From NCBI GenBank assembly GCA_017936885.1, contig JAGBEO010000007.1:1-64000 (forward strand): a stretch of 64,000 nucleotides of DNA, given 5' to 3'. The notes under the pieces were generated by a model. It made no database searches, was not told the DNA's origin, and saw only the letters and a program-made list of their open reading frames with translations. Within the stretch, counting starts at the first letter, position 1. Every line of letters starts with the position of its first letter. The stretch is from Lachnospiraceae bacterium. Lineage in GTDB: Bacteria > Bacillota > Clostridia > Lachnospirales > Lachnospiraceae. Made by a program: the position numbers and the translations under genes. This document shows positions 57,023 through 64,000 of the stretch, piece by piece.

Positions 57023-57703
57023 ATGAATAAAAAGGAAATCATAAGAGAAATTTTAGGTAGAGAACTAACAGTGCAGGGCTATGAATATGTATCTGATGAT
57101 GAATCATACGTTTTTAGAAAATGGGAAGCTGAAATATTAAAAGAGTTTGTAATCGGAGATATCTATCAGAAATCCATCAGAATAGATTTTATGACCAATG
57201 TAAATATGGGTGTCGATGCAACGAAATGGGTAGACCGGAATAAATGCAGAGTCAATGAACTGGGGTTCTTATGTGTTCTGCCGACAGATGTTTCTACGCC
57301 GGAAATGGAAAAGGAATTTTATGAAAACAGAGAACAGTTGATTGAGCAGGGGGTAAAGTTATTGGGAATTGAAGGTATGACAGGAGCAAACCGGATCCAT
57401 GTCATTATTGAGAAACTCAAAGAATTACAAAATAAGACTTTTCAGGATGCTATCTCGGAGCTGATATTATTAAGTGCGGTGTGGGGAAGTGTTTATTGTG
57501 AAATGACTCATGGTGAGTGGCGGTTTGATGGGACAAGAACGAAAATTGTCAATGAATCTAGTATTGAAGGTTGTCCGTTAAAAGTCATGATTTCAATATG
57601 GAAAGGAAGTACATATGAAGTTTTAATTAATAATTGTGTATATGCAGAAATGCAACATAATCTAATTAGGGAAGAAAGAACAAAACGCAAGCCAAAGAAA
57701 TGA
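57023..57703 (+). CDS. family C protein, intact copy, unknown function
   Basis: A 226-residue soluble protein, probably cytoplasmic, with no signal or membrane segment. It has an N-terminal NKKEIIREILGRELTVQGY, a middle helical part (IHVIIEKLKELQNKTFQDAI) and a basic C terminus. The start at 57023 follows CGAGGGA. A decayed copy lies at 60190-60442. The small soluble form next to paralogue arrays is seen in immunity genes, but there is no direct support. Confidence 0.6.
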   Translation: MNKKEIIREILGRELTVQGYEYVSDDESYVFRKWEAEILKEFVIGDIYQKSIRIDFMTNVNMGVDATKWVDRNKCRVNELGFLCVLPTDVSTPEMEKEFYENREQLIEQGVKLLGIEGMTGANRIHVIIEKLKELQNKTFQDAISELILLSAVWGSVYCEMTHGEWRFDGTRTKIVNESSIEGCPLKVMISIWKGSTYEVLINNCVYAEMQHNLIREERTKRKPKK

Positions 57704-57771
57704 TAATCCTATTGGTAAGCAGAAAAACACAGCAGGCAATGGAAGATGCGTAAAGAAATGGAGGAAAAAGT

Positions 57772-58473
57772 ATGGAAGTGGTTATTATGTTATTTTGTTT
57801 TGGAGTCATGTTTTTGATGCTTTCAATCATTTTCTTAATCATACGATTCATCACCCGTAAAACAAGAGATCAAAATAAACAGGAAAAAGCGGAAACAATT
57901 CCCACATGGAGAGCGGAAAATCTCACGTCCGATCAGCGGAGGCTTGTAAAAGAGGAATATAAGGCATATAGGGCAAGGGTTTACGAGGGACATTCGGAAG
58001 TAGAGAAATTTGAACAAAGAAAGACAAGATGGATTTGGCTTCTTATTGTGTATGGAATCGTGATGAAGGGTATAGCGGTATTTATGGGAAATGGGGGAAT
58101 TACGGTAAGTAATCTTATAATGATTGTTTTGGCGGGAATGGGAATGAACACGATTTTCCTGTTGGCAGCCATGGGACCTAAATGGAGATTGGCAATCGGA
58201 CTATATATGTTAGTATTCTGGAATCTGGTGACCTTCATCACAGGGATGGCGCAGGTCGGCATTACGACATTTACAATCTTTATAAGAGCTTTGGCAGAAG
58301 GATTTAAAAGATATCCGCTGATGGTTTGTGTGGATATACTTTCATGGATCTATATACTGTTGATTCTTCTGACAGCCATATGGCTGACGCTTGTCAGGCA
58401 TAATAGGGAGTTGGCAGAGCAGTCTGAAGAATTGCATGTGCAATTACAGAAATTTAAACCAATGGGGATTTGA
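57772..58473 (+). CDS. multi-pass membrane protein, unknown function
   Basis: A 233-residue protein with an N-terminal membrane segment (~3-26), a charged linker, and four more hydrophobic stretches (~88-108, ~115-135, ~143-165, ~190-212), ending in a charged helix (HNRELAEQSEELHVQLQK). The start follows ATGGAGGAAAAAGT. Not recognised. It is one of the island's single-copy genes. Confidence 0.6.
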   Translation: MEVVIMLFCFGVMFLMLSIIFLIIRFITRKTRDQNKQEKAETIPTWRAENLTSDQRRLVKEEYKAYRARVYEGHSEVEKFEQRKTRWIWLLIVYGIVMKGIAVFMGNGGITVSNLIMIVLAGMGMNTIFLLAAMGPKWRLAIGLYMLVFWNLVTFITGMAQVGITTFTIFIRALAEGFKRYPLMVCVDILSWIYILLILLTAIWLTLVRHNRELAEQSEELHVQLQKFKPMGI

Positions 58474-58582
58474 ATGAGTCAGGAATAAGCAAGAAGTAAA
58501 GCTTTGCTGTTTATTGATTTTATTATCCAGTATCCTTCATTATACACAAATGTTGACAAACCCACACAAGGAAGAAATGTGA

Positions 58583-58951
58583 GAATATATTGTGGATCAG
58601 CATTCTGATGCTAAAGAGACAGGCGGAGACTTCTCATGGTTAATGAAATTAAATGAAGTGACAGAGGTAGTTATTGTACAAAGTGAATGAGAAGATTTGT
58701 CACTGTTTAGGAATCTGTCGTATTTGAAATGTTTATGTGTGGAATATGTGGACTTGAATTACCTTTCTGAACTGAAAGAATTGAAATGGCTTGAAATTAC
58801 CGAAGGACATATTAGGAATGCAGAGAGGGTTTCTGATTTGCAAATTTATGGAAATAGAAGTGAAAGAGTAAAGGAACAGGCAGAGATATTTTTTAACCAT
58901 GTAGAAAATGTGACAGTTACAAAAGAGATTCCGAATATGCTTGCGCTATAG
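58583..58951 (+). pseudogene. LRR-like protein relic with an internal stop
   Basis: One frame reads EYIVDQHSDAKETGGDFSWL then LNEVTEVVIVQSE, a TGA at 58688-58690, and continues EDLSLFRNLSYLKCLCVEY and LNYLSELKELKWLEITEG. The leucine spacing is that of a leucine-rich repeat. No start or ribosome site precedes it. The downstream part could be expressed only from TTG at 58697. It looks like a broken gene. Confidence 0.5.
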
Positions 58952-59017
58952 ATAGTGTTGTATCGAAATTCAATGTTGGCTATTTTATAAGCAAATCGCA
59001 GAAGGGGGATTATAAAA

Positions 59018-59596
59018 ATGAGAAAATCACATCTTATAGTGCTGGGAGTATGTATTCTTGTGGTAGCTTTATTCGGAATAGATAATAAGAATGTCGATAA
59101 AGAATCAGTTGGGGTGGTAAAAGAGAGACGGGATGATGAAAATCCTTGCTTAAAGTATGAAAAATATTTCCAAATGAAGCAAGGAGAATTAGCGCGTATT
59201 GAAAAGTTGGAAGATTTATCAGAATGCGGAAAATTTGGCTTTTTGAATAGTCATTTTGGTGGTGTCGTATTCCGGATTGACGAAGGAGTGTTAGTACAGT
59301 ATAGCAATGATATTGTGAGTGATATTGATGAGGAACTTTTGCCACGCAGTCTGATTATTATGGACTCATCTCTCAATTTGGGATTTATGGATGCCAGAGC
59401 AGGAATGGATTTTGAGGAAATTCAGAAAAATGCTTATGTGGGAGAAATACAAGAAGGCTTTATGTATTCGTGGGAGGAGAAAGTATATTACATACGATAT
59501 ACGGATGAATATTATGAGTATACATTTTTTTCTGGTGACCAAGATGGGAGCGATTCGTGGCTGATTGTCTCGCATAAGCAGGAGAGGGAGAACTAA
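59018..59596 (+). CDS. secreted or membrane-anchored protein, unknown function
   Basis: A 192-residue protein with a signal/anchor (~4-22) and an acidic extracytoplasmic domain rich in Tyr and Glu (FMYSWEEKVYYIRYTDEYYEYTFF). The start follows GAAGGGGGATT. Not recognised. In the 110-bp gap to the next gene a 30-codon frame (59624-59716) ends overlapping the next start (TATGAATAA), possibly a coupling peptide or a relic. Confidence 0.6.
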   Translation: MRKSHLIVLGVCILVVALFGIDNKNVDKESVGVVKERRDDENPCLKYEKYFQMKQGELARIEKLEDLSECGKFGFLNSHFGGVVFRIDEGVLVQYSNDIVSDIDEELLPRSLIIMDSSLNLGFMDARAGMDFEEIQKNAYVGEIQEGFMYSWEEKVYYIRYTDEYYEYTFFSGDQDGSDSWLIVSHKQEREN

Positions 59597-59708
59597 AATG
59601 CAAACTGCTGGAAGGATTCTGGAATGGAAAAGACTATGCAAATTGGCAGGATTGAATGTGTAGAAGAAGGAACAACAGGTGAGATTCTCATATCGGGAGA
59701 CAATGGTT

Positions 59709-60197
59709 ATGAATAAAGTATTGTTTGAAGTAAATTGGATAGGAAATATATATAGTTTTTTATGGATCATTTCTATAGTGGTTCCGCTGATTTTGGGACT
59801 TTGTATTTTGGTAAGGGAAAGACATAAATATAATGGGAAATTAGTAGGAGTAATGCTTGCTTTTTGGATATTTATTGTATTGACTACAACAGTACATTTG
59901 ATTATTCAGTATAATTGTGTTGTTATTCAATATAAAAAGGGAAATTATATGGAAGTAGAGGGAACGGTAGAAAATTTTTCCAGAAGACCTAAATCAGGAC
60001 ATCAGAGGGAGTCATTTACACTTAACGGAGTAGTGTTTGCATATGATCCAAGCGCAACATGGGGATATTGTCAACCAAGAGAAAATGGTGGTGTTATTGC
60101 AGGAAATGGGCAGCATTTAAGGATAAGGTATATACCATATTATAATGGTGATAATGTTATAGTTTATATTGAACGGATAGTAGGAGAAAGTGAATAA
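59709..60197 (+). CDS. family A membrane protein, copy 2, unknown function
   Basis: A 162-residue paralogue of the protein at 55836. It shares LFEVNWIG, two membrane segments, KGNYMEVEGTVENF, ATWGY and GNGQHLRIRYIPYYNGDN. The start at 59709 follows GGGAGAC. The degenerate C copy begins within its last codons (60190). Together A and C keep an older order. Confidence 0.6.
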   Translation: MNKVLFEVNWIGNIYSFLWIISIVVPLILGLCILVRERHKYNGKLVGVMLAFWIFIVLTTTVHLIIQYNCVVIQYKKGNYMEVEGTVENFSRRPKSGHQRESFTLNGVVFAYDPSATWGYCQPRENGGVIAGNGQHLRIRYIPYYNGDNVIVYIERIVGESE

Positions 60198-60442
60198 AAG
60201 AATTATAAGAGAGATTGTAGGCTAAGAATTAACAGCACAAGGCTATAAATATGTACCTGAAGACGATTCGTATGTTTTTAGAAAATGGGAAGGTAATATT
60301 TTAAAAGATATTGTAATTAGAGATACATAGCAAACTAGATTTTATAACTAATATAAATATGGGTGTTGAAGCAACGAAATGGGTAAACCGGAATAAATGC
60401 AGAGTCAATGAAATGGCTCATGGAGAATGACAGTTTGATGGG
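60190..60442 (+). pseudogene. decayed family C gene
   Basis: The translation follows the intact C gene (57023) closely: VNKRIIREIVG, stop, ELTAQGYKYVPEDDSYVFRK, stop, a frameshift, NMGVEATKWVNRNKCRVNE, then a jump to MAHGE, stop, QFDG. The central ~100 codons are deleted. At least three stops make it non-functional. Confidence 0.75.
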
Positions 60443-60983
60443 ATTTAAATATAAACATTTTTTAATTATATGCTTTTGTCTTCTTATATTAGCAGGCAGT
60501 ATATATGTACTATTACCGGAAATCATTTTTTTTACATGCTTGATGACAGATGATGGAGGTAAACTGAACAGTTTTGAAAGTATCTCTGACTATGTGAATA
60601 ATAATCAAGATATATTGGAAGAGATATCAATCAAGATGCTTTCACAGGGAGAGACACTGGATATCTCAGTGGAAGAAGACGAAATTGCTTATCTTGATGG
60701 TTCGGAAGAAGGGGAGACAGATTTATTACAGGACGAAATAATAAGCGAATTATTTGCCGAGCAATCTGTGCAGGAAATAGGAATATATAAAAATGAAAAT
60801 GTGCAGGTAATTGTTTTTCGAACATATGCAGCAGGGCTGGGAATAAGTGGAAGTATGGGTGGTTTTTTCTATTATACGGGAGATGACGTAAATGAGATTC
60901 TTGAGTATCATTATTTTAATTACTATTCTGTAGAAATACAAGAAATCACAGATAATTTGTTCTATTTTGAAGCAGTAAATTGA
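60438..60983 (+). CDS. family B membrane-anchored protein, copy 2, unknown function
   Basis: A 181-residue paralogue of the protein at 56363: one membrane segment (~8-32), DDGGKLNSFESISDYVNNNQDILEE, then IYKNENVQVIVFRTYAAGLGISGSMGGFFYYTGDD. Upstream in-frame ATGs (60408, 60420) lie inside the C relic, so the start at 60438, which matches the paralogue, is preferred. The acidic insert EEGETDLLQDE is unique to this copy. Confidence 0.55.
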   Translation: MGFKYKHFLIICFCLLILAGSIYVLLPEIIFFTCLMTDDGGKLNSFESISDYVNNNQDILEEISIKMLSQGETLDISVEEDEIAYLDGSEEGETDLLQDEIISELFAEQSVQEIGIYKNENVQVIVFRTYAAGLGISGSMGGFFYYTGDDVNEILEYHYFNYYSVEIQEITDNLFYFEAVN

Positions 60984-61107
60984 TTTACACTATAACAATG
61001 TTGATTCCCTAAGTGCTTATGGGGGAAGCTTACATAACTGGACTTCAAAAGTATATTAATAGGCATCCGCAATAATAGGGATGCGCGGATAATTAAAGGG
61101 GATAAAA

Positions 61108-61667
61108 GTGAATAAGTATAAGAAAGTTTTATGTATAATCATTGTAAGTATTTTTATGTGTTGCATTTTTATATTAAGTATTAGGATGTTATTTCAGGAA
61201 CAGGTAAAAAATTTTATCAGGCAGAGTGTCTGTTCTGAAGTTGTCAGAAAAAAGGAGAACTCATAGAAGTAATTGAAGAACTGGAAAATGATGAAAGTAC
61301 CAATATTATACATAGGTATAAAAATGTTGATAATACGATTTCATATAAAGATTTGAGTAATCAAAAGATTTCAAATATATTTAAAGATTTTAATTTAATG
61401 TTTATAGATAACAAATTTAATGAAAAGGGATTTGTAGGCTTTGCTATATATCCGTATGCAGATTTATTGTTGTGTGAAGAAGATGAGTGGTATTCGTTTG
61501 GATTTTATTACAGTAATACTGACAATTCGAGATATATAGTAACTGGAGATACTTGTGACTTAGAGTTTGAACGAGATGACGGCATGATGTTTTATGAGTA
61601 TAAAACAGAAAAGATAATAGATAACTGGTGGTATTATGAATGGATATCATATATAGAATTAGAGTAA
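61108..61667 (+). pseudogene. frameshifted membrane-anchored protein gene
   Basis: GTG at 61108 after AAAGGGGA opens a frame with a membrane segment (LCIIIVSIFMCCIFILSI) that ends at a TAG after the A6 run 61248-61253. One extra A in that run would join it to the downstream frame (GELIEVIEELENDES... to WWYYEWISYIELE, ending at 61667), giving about 187 residues. Either the gene is broken or the homopolymer slips on purpose. Not recognised by family. Confidence 0.6.
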
Positions 61668-61796
61668 AATATTTGCCAAACTTTACCAATAGTTAATGTC
61701 TTTGATGTTTATAATAAATGAAATTGCGTTGAATAAATATTGTTTCTAATATTTAATACATTAGTGTTTAAGACTAATAAAACAGGAGAATTGAAA

Positions 61797-62315
61797 ATGA
61801 GCGTTTTGACATGGGATAACGAATATAAATTAATCACATCTCTTGGTAAAGAAGAAATTGAGAAAAGAATCAAAAATAAAACAATAATGAAAGGTGAAAG
61901 AAAACTTTTAATACAAAATTATCTTTTTATAGGAGGAGAATTTACTGGAGGAATTTTTACATTTATTCCGATTCAGCTTAGAATACCTCTTCGCGGGCAT
62001 GATATCAGCTTTATGCCGAGAGTTTTAGGAAAAATTGTTTCTGATAAAGAAGGGAACAGTATCATTATTATGAAAATGAAAGTAAGCGGAAGGCAAATAG
62101 TAAATTTTTTGTTCTATAGCTTATGCTTTATGATAGGCATTATAGCTGGAAATAGTATCCTAATAGGTATAGGTGTATATTTGCTATTTATCATTGTATT
62201 CTGGGGTGGCTTAATGAAGTATTTTGAATTTGTAGGAAAATATATAGTCAAAATGTTTAAGGAACTTTTGGAAATTGAAGAGTTATCTGCAGAAGATGAT
62301 AGGAAATCTGTATAG
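61797..62315 (+). CDS. family G membrane protein, copy 1, unknown function
   Basis: A 172-residue protein. It has a soluble N-terminal part (NEYKLITSLGKEEIEKRIKN, FIGGEFTGGIFTFIPIQLR) and two adjacent membrane segments (~103-140), then a charged C-terminal helix. The start at 61797 follows ACAGGAGAA. A paralogue lies 190 bp downstream. No known family. Confidence 0.6.
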   Translation: MSVLTWDNEYKLITSLGKEEIEKRIKNKTIMKGERKLLIQNYLFIGGEFTGGIFTFIPIQLRIPLRGHDISFMPRVLGKIVSDKEGNSIIIMKMKVSGRQIVNFLFYSLCFMIGIIAGNSILIGIGVYLLFIIVFWGGLMKYFEFVGKYIVKMFKELLEIEELSAEDDRKSV

Positions 62316-62400
62316 TTTGGGGTCTATTTTACTGAACTTATGCATGGTAGCATTTTTTGTATGAGGAGCAGTGAGAAATTGGAAGAAATTCAATGAGGAA

Positions 62401-62507
62401 GGCGGTTCGTGGGGCATTATCAGTTGAAAGAAAACAGGGAAATTATAGCGGGAAACGGACAGCATTTACGGATAAGATACATATCGGAAGAAGGGCAGGT
62501 AAAATGA
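62401..62507 (+). pseudogene. relic of a third family A gene
   Basis: GGSWGIIS (62401-62424) followed, after a frameshift, by EIIAGNGQHLRIRYI then a TGA at 62505 reproduces the C-terminal part of the family A proteins at 55836 and 59709. Its stop overlaps the next start as ATGA, which suggests an older coupled order A-G. Confidence 0.65.
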
Positions 62508-62992
62508 CAAAACCTAAATTTCTGTCATGCAAAAGACAGTATGAAATTGTAACACAACTTAACGCGGATGAAGTAGAGCAAAGGATTAAAAATGAAATAA
62601 TATTACAAAGTGGAAAGATCTTGTATGGAAGTTTTTGTTTTTTTGAAGGACAAATCAGAGATGGCAAATTTAACTTTATACCGCTGATAACAGAAGTTGA
62701 TGGTTATCACGGTAATAGAAATAATTATTTCATGAAGGTTACAGGAGAAATTGTCTCTGGTGCAGAGGAAAACGGTATTGTTATCGTTGTAATGACCATA
62801 CACGGCTACAGCTTGGGAGAGTTCCTGATTTGTTGCCTGATCGGTATGTTGGTTATTGCGATGAGTGGAATTAGTATTGTCTGGTATATATTGGGCGTGA
62901 TCGTATTCGGGTTACAAATGCTGATTCGGCTAGAGTTTCAGAGTAAGCGTGTAGTTGAGATGTTAGAAAAGTTGCTGGATGTTAATGAATAA
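62504..62992 (+). CDS. family G membrane protein, copy 2, unknown function
   Basis: A 162-residue paralogue of the protein at 61797: QYEIVTQLNADEVEQRIKNE, FFEGQIRDGKFNFIPL, two membrane segments (~105-142) and a C-terminal helix (SKRVVEMLEKLLDV). The ATG at 62504 follows AGGGCAGGT; the longer frame from 62393 is relic DNA of family A. Confidence 0.6.
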   Translation: MTKPKFLSCKRQYEIVTQLNADEVEQRIKNEIILQSGKILYGSFCFFEGQIRDGKFNFIPLITEVDGYHGNRNNYFMKVTGEIVSGAEENGIVIVVMTIHGYSLGEFLICCLIGMLVIAMSGISIVWYILGVIVFGLQMLIRLEFQSKRVVEMLEKLLDVNE

Positions 62993-63111
62993 ATTTATTT
63001 GAAAAAACATTCTGTGAGAGTGATGCAGAGGGGAACTTTGCGGATATGATGCCATAATGATGCAAGGTTGTTTTATAATATAAATCATTCCTAAAGTTTG
63101 GGGGTGTACTT

Positions 63112-64000
63112 GTGAAAAATTATGCAAACAGAATTGCATCGGTATTAAGCATTGCGGCGGTCATGCTGATCATTATAAGCCTGTCAAAAATCAGACCGGA
63201 TGCGGCGGAAACGGCAGAGTATAATACAGGAGAAGAGACAGCGGGCGTCGGTACGGCAGAAGACGGACAACAAACGGAAATCCTTGACAGTTCTGCATAT
63301 CTGCGCAAAATATGGATCGCAGACGAGGGAGACAGAACAAACGGAGAGACCTTTGATTTCATCATTACGAAGATGGAGGACGGAAAAATCGGCGGTTTTA
63401 TCGCCTTGGAAGGCGGCGTGGAAAGATACTACTGGCAGGAGGGGCTGACGGAATTTAAACATTATTGCCCATTTATGGGGACGATTGACGGTAATAAGGC
63501 AGAATGTGTTTTTCGATGGGACGTTCAGGTACAACTGACCCTTGTTTTCGATGCAGACGATCGGATAAAAGCGGAAATGACATGTAATGGGAGTATTCAT
63601 GGCACAATGAATATTCATGAAAGCCATTGGTTCAGACCGTATCACTTATCTGACGTAACAGATACGCTCCATAACGATTTGTCTTTTGCCCGGATAGATC
63701 TGGATTCTTGGGGAACGGTAAATATGTTTTCGGCTACGGGAAATAGTCCTTATTATTGTCCCTGTATTTATCTTACAGACGAGAAGGGAAATATTATATA
63801 TGAATTGACTGCCGGACATGGCAGTTATGATCTGGAATTCTGGGATGTATACGTGGAGGACATTAATCGGGACGGATTACAGGATATATGGATTGTTGTG
63901 GGAGAGCAAAATGTACTGGGCAACGGAAACCAGTATGTATCTGTGTTCTATCAGACGCAGAGCGGTCGGTTTGGGGAAGAGGAAGGAAGTACAGAAAGTA
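63112..64000 (+). CDS. secreted or anchored protein, runs off the window (3' partial)
   Basis: A GTG at 63112 after GGGGGTG opens a frame that stays open to the last base (at least 296 codons). It has an N-terminal signal/anchor (~8-24), a Thr/Glu/Gly-rich linker, then a beta-rich domain. The motif DINRDGLQDIWIVVGE near residue 247 is of the DxNxDG calcium-loop/FG-GAP type. GC is higher than in the preceding array, so the AT-rich island seems to end near 63 kb. Confidence 0.65.
   Translation, partial: MKNYANRIASVLSIAAVMLIIISLSKIRPDAAETAEYNTGEETAGVGTAEDGQQTEILDSSAYLRKIWIADEGDRTNGETFDFIITKMEDGKIGGFIALEGGVERYYWQEGLTEFKHYCPFMGTIDGNKAECVFRWDVQVQLTLVFDADDRIKAEMTCNGSIHGTMNIHESHWFRPYHLSDVTDTLHNDLSFARIDLDSWGTVNMFSATGNSPYYCPCIYLTDEKGNIIYELTAGHGSYDLEFWDVYVEDINRDGLQDIWIVVGEQNVLGNGNQYVSVFYQTQSGRFGEEEGSTES

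Noticed and set aside
55500..63000. Prophage or insertion sequence
   Set aside because: No integrase, transposase, terminal repeats or phage structural genes were seen in the array.

Overview
The window reads as chromosomal DNA of a Gram-positive, anaerobic, gut-type member of the Clostridia, most likely family Lachnospiraceae. The reasons are the ptb-buk butyrate pair, the DapL lysine route beside dapF, an aspartate T-box in front of aspS-gatCAB, a split PurO plus stand-alone AICAR transformylase, an ANTAR regulator beside glnA, plant- and mucin-glycan hydrolases (GH43, GH20), strong AGGAGG-type ribosome sites and moderate GC content. The genus cannot be fixed from the sequence alone. I saw no rRNA, tRNA, CRISPR array or complete insertion sequence.

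Region 1 (1-10 kb): a small membrane protein, a family 2 glycosyltransferase, hisC behind a structured leader, a small membrane exporter-like protein, a membrane-anchored GH20 hexosaminidase with a discoidin domain, a methyltransferase, Hsp33 and glutamine-dependent NAD synthetase. Region 2 (10-17.8 kb): an FMN-bind-like membrane protein, glnA with a leader carrying hairpins and an intrinsic terminator, its ANTAR partner, dapF-dapL, and an ECF sigma factor with a companion protein. Region 3 (17.8-23.5 kb): T-box, aspS, gatC, gatA, gatB, the set for making Asp-tRNA and amidating misacylated Asn/Gln tRNAs. Region 4 (23.5-38.2 kb): an OmpR/HisKA two-component system, FtsH, then an unusual transport locus with two tandem paralogous lipoproteins (propeller-like domain fused to a solute-binding domain), two sugar-type ABC permeases, no ATPase, and an HlyD-like adaptor.

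Region 5 (38.2-53 kb) is mostly housekeeping: guaB, purO, AICAR transformylase, a lipoprotein polysaccharide deacetylase, a GH43 beta-xylosidase, buk and ptb on the minus strand, secA, and prfB with its programmed +1 frameshift. It ends with three minus-strand genes (DUF975, SprA-like metalloprotease, DUF4190).

Region 6 (53-64 kb) is an AT-rich accessory island. It opens with an AgrA/AgrC-type LytTR regulator and GHKL kinase. Immediately downstream lie a terminator, three phased direct repeats that look like LytTR binding sites, an extended -10 and a 21-codon ORF with a good ribosome site. Then comes an array of small membrane or secreted proteins of unknown function, in which at least three families (here A, B, G) are present twice and further copies survive only as relics with stops, deletions or frameshifts. 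The pattern of duplication and decay resembles immunity-gene arrays, but no toxin is visible in the window and the function is unknown. A secreted-type protein with a DxNxDG calcium-site-like motif runs off the right edge.
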